In this document: in pieces, positions 1 through 5,460 of the stretch | Position numbering within the stretch: the first letter of the stretch is position 1 | How the letters are laid out: each line of letters starts with the position of its first letter | Assembly: GCA_020216575.1 (NCBI GenBank) | Contig: JAIUYC010000366.1 | Location: 1 to 5,460, forward strand | Length of the DNA: 5,460 nucleotides | Direction: 5' to 3' | From: Coleofasciculus sp. S288 | GTDB taxonomy: Bacteria > Cyanobacteriota > Cyanobacteriia > Cyanobacteriales > Coleofasciculaceae | Program-made: the position numbers and the translations under genes | The notes under the pieces: model-generated | Told to the model about the DNA's origin: nothing | What the model saw: only the letters and a program-made list of their open reading frames with translations | Databases searched by the model: none

Positions 1-2
1 AG

Positions 3-488
3 TTTCAGTAAGTCCGCGAGAATTTGTTTGCGCTCGTTCGGACGCCTGAGCATAAATTCATCCGCTCGACCTTGACGCAAATAAGCCGAATTAATAAAGG
101 TATCATAATCCAGCTTCAAATGATGCAGAATCAACTGTTGAGTTGCCCGTACCCCTTTCTCGGTTAAAGACCGAAAGCCATGAGGTGTTTCAACTTGAAA
201 TTCCAGCGAACTACTTTGTCCCCGATGACGAGTCCGAATGATGCGATGAACTTGCTGGTTATTTTTAAAGATGAAATCTACCCGCACATCTTTTGAGCCA
301 GCATGGATTACATCATCTTCCGAGGCCGCACGGCTTTGCCCCCAAACTGCCCAAGTAATCGCTTCCAAGAGAGAGGATTTACCCGCGCCATTGGAACCAC
401 AGACACAGGCGGTATGCAGTCCACGAAAGTCCAGGATTGCCTCGCGGTAGCTGAGAAAATTTTTTAGTGTTAGTTGTAGCGGAATCAT
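3..488 (-). CDS. sbcC: SbcC-type exonuclease ATPase subunit, N-terminal 162 residues (partial)
   Basis: This is the start of an SMC/Rad50-family ATPase of the SbcC type. With SbcD (Mre11 type) such proteins form a cytoplasmic nuclease that opens DNA hairpins and processes double-strand ends. The protein begins MIPLQLTLKNFLSYRE, the usual first strand of these ATPases. The Walker A P-loop GSNGAGKSS is at residues 31-39, followed by LLEAITWAVWG. The Q-loop is at residues 131-144, in the form AYLRQGRADEF, with Q139 as the expected magnesium/gamma-phosphate residue. The frame is open to the window edge. Missing to the left are the coiled coil, zinc hook, signature motif and Walker B, about 800 or more residues in this family. 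The ATG at 488 is chosen because the homology begins there; only a distant GAGG lies upstream. SbcC versus another Rad50-like ATPase rests on the N-terminal pattern alone. Confidence 0.88.
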   Translation of the reverse strand, partial: MIPLQLTLKNFLSYREAILDFRGLHTACVCGSNGAGKSSLLEAITWAVWGQSRAASEDDVIHAGSKDVRVDFIFKNNQQVHRIIRTRHRGQSSSLEFQVETPHGFRSLTEKGVRATQQLILHHLKLDYDTFINSAYLRQGRADEFMLRRPNERKQILADLLK

Positions 489-690
489 TCAGGCTAGTAT
501 GCCTCACACTTTTTCAGTTGAAACCATGAGTACGTCTGCACTGTTGCCTAGTTTATCCACGTCAGAATACGGATTCTAGCCCTTGGGTCTTTAGGTTTAC
601 AATTATTAATGATTTGAAAGAGAGCAACAGTTACTGGCAGCTAGATAGCCCTCTCTCCTGATTCGCACTGAGAGTTATGCTGTTAGTCCG

Positions 691-789
691 CTAGTACCCC
701 TGCCTTGGAAGTTACGCATTCAAAATACTTATATTGCAAGCGTTCCCCTGGTTTTGAAGGGTAGCTTTATTTCCGCCGTGATGTACTAG
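691..789. repeat. Dispersed repeat, copy 1 (short form, 99 bp), CTAGTAC/GTACTAG ends
   Basis: The element begins CTAGTAC and ends GTACTAG, so its termini are 7-bp inverted repeats. It matches 1782-1938 in the same orientation. Shared blocks are the left end through TTGGAAGT.ACGC.TTCAAAA, an identical 19-mer at 728-746 (contains TATTGCAAGCGTTCC), and an identical 22-base right end at 769-790 (contains TTCCGCCGTGATG). Internally, GGAA...CGC..TT on the left can pair imperfectly with GCAAGCGTTCC, giving a hairpin. Similarity stops close to the CTAGTAC boundaries, as expected for a discrete element. It carries no coding capacity of its own. A MITE-like or structured repeat is the likely nature; I do not recognise a named family. 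Confidence 0.75.
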
Positions 790-1087
790 GGAATTGATGA
801 TAGGGTTGGTAAATGAGTGAAAGGTTATAAGTAGAGCGACATCAATAAACCGTGAATTCTTCTCGGTTCGAGGCTGAGTTTTGTTGCTGCCAATATCGCC
901 CTTCCTGATTACTATGACACAGAGAACCAATTCCCTTGGGCTATCCGAAGTTAGCTAAATTTCACCAGTCTAATGATAGAGTCCCAGCTTACCCCCGCAG
1001 ACCGATGAATTTTGGGAACACAATCACAACAATAAAGCGGTAGTAAAAAGCACAACAGCTTATTGCAGGCTCATGTGCGTTCAAACA

Positions 1088-1095
1088 AAGGAGGG
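1088..1095 (+). promoter_or_regulatory. Strong ribosome binding site of the stress-protein gene
   Basis: AAGGAGGG lies 4 bases before the ATG at 1100. It decides that start over the in-frame ATG at 1073, which would place the site inside the coding region, and over the later ATG at 1115. Confidence 0.8.
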
Positions 1096-1099
1096 AATC

Positions 1100-1669
1100 A
1101 TGACTGTAGGACGAATGCAGCACGCAGTCGGCATCTTTTCTAACCGTCGAGATGCAGAACAGGCACTCACCGAGCTGAGAGATGCTGGCTTTAATATGGA
1201 TAGAGTTTCTGTAATTGTCAAAAACGCAGACCCCAACGACCGAATTGGCGATGCGGACGTAAGTGATAGTAAAGCCGAGCAAATTGAAGGAGGAACTAAA
1301 GCTGGAGCGACAAGTGGTGCGGTAACGGGAGGCATCATCGGCTTAGTTGGAAGCTTGGGTGTATTGGCACTTCCTGGAGTTGGGGTTGCGGCGGAAGTAG
1401 GAATTCTTTTGGCGAATACCCTGTTGGGAGGTGCAATTGGTGCAGCCGCCGGTGCTCTGGCTGGTGCTCTAATTGGTTGGGGAGTTCCTGAAGATCGAGC
1501 TAAATATTACGAAGAGCGAGTCAGTGCGGGAGATTATTTGGTAGTTGTGGAAGGCACCGCCGAGGACATCCTAAGAGCGGAAGCCATTCTCGACAGGCGG
1601 GGTATTCGGGATTGGGGTATCTACGATGCACCTGGAACGGCTACCGGCGATCGCGTAGGTACTATTTAG
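1100..1669 (+). CDS. General-stress-type protein with glycine-rich hydrophobic core (189 aa)
   Basis: The protein resembles the cyanobacterial 'general stress protein' group, sometimes annotated low-temperature-induced, which is related to Bacillus YflT/GSP17M. Residues 7-42 form an N-terminal alpha/beta segment (AVGIFSNRRDAEQALTELRDAGF...VSVIVKN) typical of that domain. Residues 64-128 are a long Gly/Ala-rich hydrophobic stretch (GAVTGGIIGLVGSLGVLA, then GGAIGAAAGALAGALIGWGVP), like a glycine-zipper membrane hairpin. Residues 131-176 return to a soluble fold (EDRAKYYEERVSAGDYLVVV ... AEAILDRRGIRDWGIYD). No signal peptide is seen. The start at 1100 follows from the ribosome binding site. It is a single gene with its own terminator about 70 bp downstream and is bracketed by two repeat copies. 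The biochemical role of the family is unknown; membrane association and stress induction are inferences from family annotation. Confidence 0.8.
   Translation: MTVGRMQHAVGIFSNRRDAEQALTELRDAGFNMDRVSVIVKNADPNDRIGDADVSDSKAEQIEGGTKAGATSGAVTGGIIGLVGSLGVLALPGVGVAAEVGILLANTLLGGAIGAAAGALAGALIGWGVPEDRAKYYEERVSAGDYLVVVEGTAEDILRAEAILDRRGIRDWGIYDAPGTATGDRVGTI
1647..1654. repeat. HIP1 site (GCGATCGC)
   Basis: An exact copy of the octamer that is heavily over-represented in many cyanobacterial genomes. It lies near the 3' end of the stress-protein gene and supports a cyanobacterial source. Confidence 0.85.
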
Positions 1670-1737
1670 TCCTTTGTCAAAAATTGATCAACTTCGCCGT
1701 ATCTGCTGAGAAGTGTTTGTTGGTTCGGTGACATCCT

Positions 1738-1771
1738 CCACCTCCATAATCTCTGATTTGGAGGTGGTTTT
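1738..1771 (+). terminator. Intrinsic terminator of the stress-protein gene
   Basis: CCACCTCC at 1738-1745 pairs perfectly with GGAGGTGG at 1760-1767. The 14-base loop could add one more A-T pair. TTTT follows at once, and the stop codon is about 70 bp upstream. The T-run is short, but the GC-rich stem is a good rho-independent terminator. Confidence 0.75.
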
Positions 1772-1781
1772 CCAATGTGGA

Positions 1782-1938
1782 CTAGTACCGATCCTTTGGA
1801 AGTCACGCTTTCAAAAGTCAAAACCCTCCGGGCGCGTCTTCATGGGGAGGGACGCAAGTTCTCAAACCCGACGCGGGCAAAAAGCTTATATTGCAAGCGT
1901 TCCAGTGGGGTAGCTTGATTTCCGCCGTGATGTACTAG
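1782..1938. repeat. Dispersed repeat, copy 2 (long form, 157 bp)
   Basis: A second copy of the element at 691-789, same orientation, with the same CTAGTAC (1782-1788) and GTACTAG (1932-1938) ends. The 19-mer at 1885-1903 and the right end at 1918-1939 are identical to copy 1. It differs by about 66 extra bases at 1817-1884 and lacks about 8 bases just after the 19-mer. The extra segment is GC-rich with its own pairings: CCCTCC (1824-1829) with GGAGGG (1846-1851), and CGCGTC (1833-1838) with GACGCG (1870-1875). Whether this segment was gained here or lost from copy 1 cannot be told from two copies. A 66-codon open frame at 1713-1913 crossing the terminator and this repeat is not considered a gene. 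Confidence 0.75.
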
Positions 1939-2045
1939 GAGCTAGAGCGTCGTGAATCTCTATCTTCTCAACCTGCTCCTGAATCAATTGATGCCAAGGA
2001 ATGATAATCAAGCCAAGGAGAAGGTGGGCTTATACAGATGACGTG

Positions 2046-2093
2046 CTCCCGCTAAATCACCCACTTGGATGAACCGCCTTGGTGAAGTGGGAG
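2046..2093. repeat. Nested hairpin, possible remnant of an insertion-sequence end
   Basis: CTCCCGCT (2046-2053) can pair with AGTGGGAG (2086-2093) over 8 pairs, one of them G-U. Inside it, CACC (2058-2061) pairs with GGTG (2081-2084). An alternative 7-bp pairing is CCCACTT (2060-2066) with AAGTGGG (2085-2091). No T-run follows, so it is not a typical terminator. Compact imperfect hairpins like this occur at the ends of IS200/IS605 elements, but there is no transposase here, so that origin is only a suggestion. Confidence 0.4.
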
Positions 2094-2121
2094 TGTAGTT
2101 GTCAATAGTAATCTAGAAGGG

Positions 2122-2216
2122 TCAGGACTTACGCACAGACGCTACATCTGGTAGGGACACGATATATCGTGTCCCTACAACTAGCGGTTTAGAGACTTTC
2201 TTTGTGTAAGTCCTGA
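2122..2216. mobile_element. MITE-like element with terminal inverted repeats and central palindrome (95 bp)
   Basis: The left end TCAGGACTTAC (2122-2132) is the exact inverse of the right end GTAAGTCCTGA (2206-2216). The match continues loosely inward (GCACA against TTTGT). The centre, 2151-2178, is a perfect 28-bp palindrome: GTAGGGACACGATA followed by its complement. GGG borders both sides (2119-2121 and 2217-2219), a possible 3-bp target duplication. There is no coding sequence. Termini of the TCAGGACTTACGCA type are, from memory, widespread in cyanobacterial genomes, which fits a non-autonomous element moved by a transposase elsewhere. Confidence 0.75.
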
Positions 2217-2386
2217 GGGTCATATCCTGTAATTTATAGATTGGCTAACCTTTGCCACACGAGTAAAGCAATAGAAACCACATCTTAAGACATCACACCT
2301 TTGCTTGAATGTACGCTGCCTCCGAACAGGAAATCAAAATCGTCCTGAGGAAGCAACAGCTACAAAAAGCAGTTTTGAAGCATCAC

Positions 2387-2390
2387 GAGG
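2387..2390 (+). promoter_or_regulatory. Ribosome binding site that sets the Coq4-like start
   Basis: GAGG lies 7 bases before the ATG at 2398. The open frame extends upstream to an ATG at 2305, but the extra 31 residues are low-complexity and unlike the family, and 2305 lacks such a site. Confidence 0.65.
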
Positions 2391-2397
2391 TATATTG

Positions 2398-3021
2398 ATG
2401 TTGATTAAATTTAAGCAAATTTATCGAGCTATTCAGGCTATTCAATCTGGGAAATTGGGAGACTTTGCGATTCTCAAATCTGATATTTTGGGAACAAAAG
2501 TTAATCCTGCAATAGAATCTAAGTTGCAAAATGTAGTAGGATACTATCCACGAATTGACCTAGAAAAATTACATCAATACCCCAAAGACAGCTTTGGATA
2601 CGAATATGCACATCACATGAAAGCGAATCAGTTGAAGCCTTTTAATGTTAGCCCTGAACTCGATGAAATTGCTAAACATAATGTTTTTGCATTAAGGTAT
2701 GTCATCACTCATGATATCTTGCATGTTCTGCTTGGATTTGACACCAGTTATGCTGGAGAAATAGGTGTTCTGGCTTTTGCTGCCGAGCAGAATTATAGCC
2801 CTTCTCTAAAGTTAAGCTTGAAATTAGCAAAGGTGCTTTATCCTATCTTAGCTCCCTTTCAAACCAAAGCGATTTTCACCAATATCTGTAAAGGACAAGA
2901 ACTGGGAAAGACAGCGAAGTTTCTCTTGGGGGTTCGCTTTGAAGAGTACTGGGAACGACCTATAAGTGAGGTTAAAGCTGAATTTGGGCTAACAGCAAAA
3001 CCGCTTGAGTTAAGGGTGTAA
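2398..3021 (+). CDS. Coq4-family protein (207 aa)
   Basis: This belongs to the Coq4 family, whose eukaryotic members act in coenzyme Q biosynthesis on the prenylated ring. The signature metal-binding motif HDxxHx(11)E is intact: H105, D106, H109 and E121 within HDILHVLLGF...GE. Other family-like stretches are YPKDSFGYEYAHHM (residues 61-74) and the C-terminal YWERPISEVKAEFGL (184-198). The length suits bacterial Coq4-like proteins. The N-terminal MLIKFKQIYRAIQ is the usual amphipathic helix; there is no signal peptide. Cyanobacteria make plastoquinone and not ubiquinone, so the substrate here is unknown. A Nostoc homologue was crystallised with a geranylgeranyl-type ligand, which suggests prenyl-lipid binding. 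The P450 gene starts 2 bp after its stop, so the two were probably co-transcribed and may have acted on the same isoprenoid-like substrate (inference). Confidence 0.85.
   Translation: MLIKFKQIYRAIQAIQSGKLGDFAILKSDILGTKVNPAIESKLQNVVGYYPRIDLEKLHQYPKDSFGYEYAHHMKANQLKPFNVSPELDEIAKHNVFALRYVITHDILHVLLGFDTSYAGEIGVLAFAAEQNYSPSLKLSLKLAKVLYPILAPFQTKAIFTNICKGQELGKTAKFLLGVRFEEYWERPISEVKAEFGLTAKPLELRV
3012..3016 (+). promoter_or_regulatory. Ribosome binding site of the original P450 start
   Basis: AAGGG, inside the last codons of the Coq4-like gene, stands 7 bases before the ATG at 3024 (a second ATG follows at 3027). No comparable site precedes the internal ATG at 3157. The original P450 therefore began at 3024/3027 and was translationally linked to the gene before it. 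Confidence 0.55.
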
Positions 3022-3023
3022 CG

Positions 3024-4182
3024 ATGATGACATCTAATAAACAAAATTTACCTGTACGCTTACCACCGGGTCCGAAAGGTCATTTCCTTTTCGGTATTTT
3101 CGGTGACTATACTCGCGATCCGCTAGGCTAAACGAATTGCCGCTTATGGCGATATAATGATAGCTTGCACTAATCGGATGCTGAGTCGTTGGCAAACGGG
3201 TGAGGTTCGCGATGTCCACGAGGATATGATGCGGCTGACACTGGAGATTGTTGCTAAGACACTCTTTGATACGGATATAGCCGATAAGTCTGAAGAGGTG
3301 GGAGGCTATCTCGCGTTAGGCATCAAGTTTTATGACCAATGGTTTAGGAATTTAGCTTTAACGTTACTGCCCGAGAGTGCGCCGATTCCTCATCACCTGC
3401 GATCGCGTCGTGTCATTCAGCGTCTAGATGCCATTGTTTACGATATCATTCGACGGCGCAAAGATAGTGGTGAGGAAAAGGGCGATTTGCTCTCAATGAT
3501 GCTAGAAGCGAAGTATGAAGATGGCACTCCCATAAGTGACCAACAAGTACGGGATGAGGTGATGACCTTATTTATAGCAGGTCACGACACCACAGCCCTA
3601 GCCTTGACTTGGACGTGGTATTTGCTATCGCAGCATCCGGAAGTCGAGGCAAAGCTTGTTGAAGAATTGCAAACTGTTTTAGAGGGACGCGAACCAACGT
3701 TTGCTGACTTACCTCGGTTGCGTTACACCGACATGGTGGTGAGAGAAGCTTTACGACTCTATCCTCCTGTCTGGGGAATGGCGCGAGTTGCCAACACGGA
3801 TTGCGAAATTGGAGGCTATCCTATAGAGTCTGGCAACATCATTATTCTCAGCCAGTGGGTAATGCATCGCGACTCCCGCTATTTTGACTCACCAGATACA
3901 TTCAACCCCAATCGTTGGGCAGATGGGTTGGCGCAACGGCTGCCTACCTATGCCTATTTTCCCTTCGGTGGAGGTCCAAGGGTTTGCATTGGCAAATCCT
4001 TTGCTCAGATGGAAGCTGTTTTGCTACTAGCAACTATTACCCAAAAGTTCCATCTCAGCCTCGTACCCGGACAAGACTTAACCCCTTGGCCTGCCTTTAC
4101 GCTTCGTCCCAAACATGGAATCAAAATGGTACTGAACGAACAACGCTCTCAAAACTCCCCCGTACTTCCTACTGCTCGTTAA
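3024..4182 (+). pseudogene. Cytochrome P450, disrupted by internal deletion and frameshift
   Basis: Heme-thiolate monooxygenase of the soluble cyanobacterial type. Translation from 3024 gives the normal N-terminus, including LPVRLPPGPKGHFLFG and TRDPLG, then stops at TAA 3129-3131. The family pattern resumes one frame over, at 3133 (RIAAYGDIMIACTNRML), and stays open to 4182. About 80 residues that normally join these parts are missing, including helices A-C and the WxxxR heme-propionate region. The rest looks intact. Numbered from the internal ATG at 3157: AGHDTT oxygen-activation motif at 141-146, ExxR at E197-R200, FNPNRW near 249-254, and heme loop FGGGPRVCIG at 270-279 with ligand C277. 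That ATG would give a 341-residue protein, but it has no ribosome binding site and could not form a normal P450 core. The well-preserved 3' part suggests recent inactivation. Family number cannot be assigned; CYP110-like is a guess. Confidence 0.85.
3399..3406. repeat. HIP1 site (GCGATCGC)
   Basis: An exact HIP1 octamer inside the P450 sequence, consistent with long residence of this gene in a cyanobacterial genome. Confidence 0.85.
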
Positions 4183-4299
4183 AACCGTTGGAGTGGGCGC
4201 TAAATTTCCCTTAAGGTATCCATCTTGACTCGTCAAAAATTGATATTCGTTAGAAACTCCGTACAGGGAACCATCATACTATTGCCCTCTCCTGCAACT
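4183..4299. other. Short intergenic gap between P450 and ppk
   Basis: 117 bp with no hairpin terminator after the P450. TTGACT at 4225-4230 is a fair -35, but nothing resembling TATAAT lies 16-18 bases on, so a ppk promoter is only suggested. No clear Pho-box repeat array is visible. Confidence 0.4.
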
Positions 4300-5460
4300 A
4301 TGCCTAAAGCTAAGAAAGCCGACTCAACAATTAACCTAAACGACCCGCAATACTACTTCAACCCAGAGTTAAGCTGGTTGGAGTTTAATCGTCGAGTGTT
4401 GCATGAGGCAATGGACTCCCGCACTCCACTTCTGGAACGTGTGAAATTTGCAGCCATCTTCAGTTCCAATCTGGATGAGTTTTTCATGATAAGGGTAGCG
4501 AGTCTCAAGCAGCAAGTAGAAGCTGAAGTCACTACCCTGACACCAGACGGACGCACTCCTGAGCAACAGCTCGATGAGATTAGCAAGCAGCTTCACGCGA
4601 TGGTGACTCAGTTGCAAGAATGCTTTGAAACAGAACTACTTCCCCAGTTGGCAACCGAGGGGATTTACATCTTAAATTATGCGGATATCGAGCGGGAGCA
4701 GCACCTCTATTTGCAGCGTTACTTTGAAGAGCGTATCTTTCCAATTTTGACTCCGCTAGCGGTAGATCCAGCCCATCCATTTCCCCGGATGTCTAATTTG
4801 AGCCTGAATCTGGCGGTGGTCATCAAAGACCCTGAGACTGGACAAGAGTACTTTGCTAGGGTAAAGGTGCCAAATAGTCTATCTCGATTTATATCACTTC
4901 CTCCGGCATTGCATCCGAAACGCGATCGCTCTACTGTCTGGGTTGGCGTTCCGTTGGAGCAAATCATTGCTCATAATCTGGAGGCATTGTTTCCAGGGAT
5001 GCACATCCAGGAGCATCACCTATTCCGAATTACACGAGATGCAGATCTAGAAGTGCAGGAGGACGAAGCGGACGATTTGGTATTAGTCCTGGAACAGGAG
5101 TTACGCAAACGTCATTTTGCGGGCTGTGTAGTCAGGCTGCAAATTCCTCCTTCAATTTCTGATTTTGTGCGGCAGACCTTGGTACGCGGGATGAAGCTAG
5201 AGGAGAGGGATGTCTACGAGATACAAGAATGGCTAGGGTTGAGGGATTTGATGTCGTTGACGGCATTAGAACTTCCTCACCTCAAGGACGCACCTTGGAC
5301 ACCTGTTATTCCTCCGCGATTGCGGCGGTTAAATGAAAATTTATCTCCAGAAGAGGGAGAAGACATTTTCTCTGTTATCCGCCAAGGGGATTTGCTAGTC
5401 CATCACCCCTACGAGTCCTTTAGTGCATCTGTAGAGTGTTTCATTACTCATGCAGCCCAT
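4300..5460 (+). CDS. ppk: Polyphosphate kinase 1, N-terminal 387 residues (partial)
   Basis: Ppk1 reversibly makes inorganic polyphosphate from ATP, the main phosphate reserve of cyanobacteria. The frame is open without interruption from ATG 4300 to the window end. The N domain holds YYFNPELSWLEFNRRVLHEA (residues 18-37) and AAIFSSNLDEFFMIRVA (51-67); N57 corresponds to the ATP-contacting asparagine of the E. coli enzyme. The head domain includes ERIFPILTPLAVDPAHPFP, LFPGMHIQEHHLFRITRDADLE and RLQIPPSISDFVRQ. The start of the first catalytic domain is seen in DLLVHHPYESFSASVE. The catalytic histidines lie beyond the edge; family length is about 700 residues. No ribosome binding site is visible before the ATG. 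That ATG is chosen because MPKAKKADS... is a plausible leader and no other ATG lies between it and the upstream stop at 4201. Confidence 0.95.
   Translation, partial: MPKAKKADSTINLNDPQYYFNPELSWLEFNRRVLHEAMDSRTPLLERVKFAAIFSSNLDEFFMIRVASLKQQVEAEVTTLTPDGRTPEQQLDEISKQLHAMVTQLQECFETELLPQLATEGIYILNYADIEREQHLYLQRYFEERIFPILTPLAVDPAHPFPRMSNLSLNLAVVIKDPETGQEYFARVKVPNSLSRFISLPPALHPKRDRSTVWVGVPLEQIIAHNLEALFPGMHIQEHHLFRITRDADLEVQEDEADDLVLVLEQELRKRHFAGCVVRLQIPPSISDFVRQTLVRGMKLEERDVYEIQEWLGLRDLMSLTALELPHLKDAPWTPVIPPRLRRLNENLSPEEGEDIFSVIRQGDLLVHHPYESFSASVECFITHAAH
4922..4929. repeat. HIP1 site (GCGATCGC)
   Basis: A third exact HIP1 octamer, within the ppk coding sequence. Confidence 0.85.

Larger units (their letters stand above)
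489..1099. other. Long intergenic region between divergent sbcC and stress-protein genes
   Basis: About 610 bp lie between the two divergent starts with no convincing gene. It must hold both promoters. I see no clear -35/-10 pair for either; CATACT just upstream of sbcC on the minus strand is at best a weak -10. The only defined element is the dispersed repeat at 691-789. An 8-bp inverted pair GGGAATTG (789-796) and CAATTCCC (928-935) is probably chance. A 72-codon minus-strand open frame (712-930) runs through the repeat and has no recognisable protein features. Confidence 0.6.
1670..2397. other. Repeat-rich intergenic region between stress-protein and Coq4-like genes
   Basis: About 730 bp without a credible gene. 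In order it holds the stress gene's terminator (1738-1771), the long copy of the dispersed repeat (1782-1938), a nested hairpin (2046-2093) and a MITE-like element (2122-2216). The 180 bp before the Coq4-like start must hold its promoter. A weak -10-like TATAGA is at 2235-2240, with no good -35 partner. The density of small elements suggests a permissive insertion site. Confidence 0.65.

Noticed and set aside
712..930. 72-codon minus-strand open frame upstream of the stress gene
   Set aside because: It overlaps repeat copy 1, has no ribosome binding site or family resemblance, and looks like chance.
989..1338. Antisense open frames over the start of the stress gene
   Set aside because: They are shadows of the opposite strand with no ribosome binding site or protein features.
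1713..1913. 66-codon plus-strand open frame after the stress gene
   Set aside because: It reads through the terminator hairpin and repeat copy 2; its composition is that of the repeat, not of a protein.
2305..2397. 31-residue N-terminal extension of the Coq4-like protein
   Set aside because: It does not resemble the family and lacks a ribosome binding site; the ATG at 2398 has GAGG at the right distance and matches the family start.
3124..3135. Programmed frameshift to join the two P450 parts
   Set aside because: A frameshift would not restore the roughly 80 missing residues, and there is no slippery heptamer at the junction.
3915..4214. 99-codon open frame within the P450
   Set aside because: It is a shifted-frame shadow of the heme-binding region of the P450.
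4199..4220. Possible Pho box (CTTAAGGT) before ppk
   Set aside because: Only one weak 8-mer is seen; the spaced direct-repeat array expected of a cyanobacterial Pho box is absent.
4232..4244. 13-base match GTCAAAAATTGAT shared with 1676-1688
   Set aside because: AT-rich and isolated; a match of this length is plausible by chance in a window this size, and the flanks do not align.

Overview
The window looks like chromosomal DNA of a cyanobacterium, probably a large-genome one. Three copies of the HIP1 octamer GCGATCGC, typical of cyanobacterial genomes, are present. The protein families and their sequence style fit: a cyanobacterial-type SbcC N-terminus, a glycine-rich general stress protein, a Coq4-family protein, a P450 and a Ppk1. 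The intergenic DNA is rich in small repeats. Genus cannot be assigned from sequence alone.

Layout. The left edge (3-488, minus strand) holds the first 162 residues of an SbcC-type DNA repair ATPase, running off the window. A non-coding stretch of about 610 bp follows and carries a 99-bp dispersed repeat bounded by CTAGTAC/GTACTAG. Next is a 189-residue general-stress-type membrane-associated protein (1100-1669, plus) with a strong ribosome binding site and a good intrinsic terminator (1738-1771). A second, longer copy of the same repeat lies just beyond the terminator, so the stress gene sits between two direct copies. The gap up to 2397 also holds a nested hairpin (2046-2093) and a 95-bp MITE-like element with terminal inverted repeats and a perfect 28-bp central palindrome (2122-2216).

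The second half is on the plus strand. A Coq4-family gene with an intact metal-binding motif (2398-3021) is followed after 2 bp by a cytochrome P450 gene (3024-4182). The P450 keeps its proline-rich N-terminus and everything from about the end of helix C onward. Between them roughly 80 residues are missing and the reading frame shifts, so it is almost certainly a recent pseudogene or a severely truncated gene. After 117 bp the first 387 residues of polyphosphate kinase (ppk1) run off the right edge.

The genes do not form one pathway. SbcC is DNA repair, the stress protein is a stand-alone unit, and Ppk is phosphate storage. The only functional pairing suggested by the layout is Coq4-like protein plus P450, a two-gene operon. 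This is notable because cyanobacteria make plastoquinone, not ubiquinone, so the Coq4 relative must do something other than classical coenzyme Q synthesis. I see no clear undescribed multi-gene system. The most interesting signals are the Coq4/P450 pair with its decayed P450, and the paired repeats around the stress gene.
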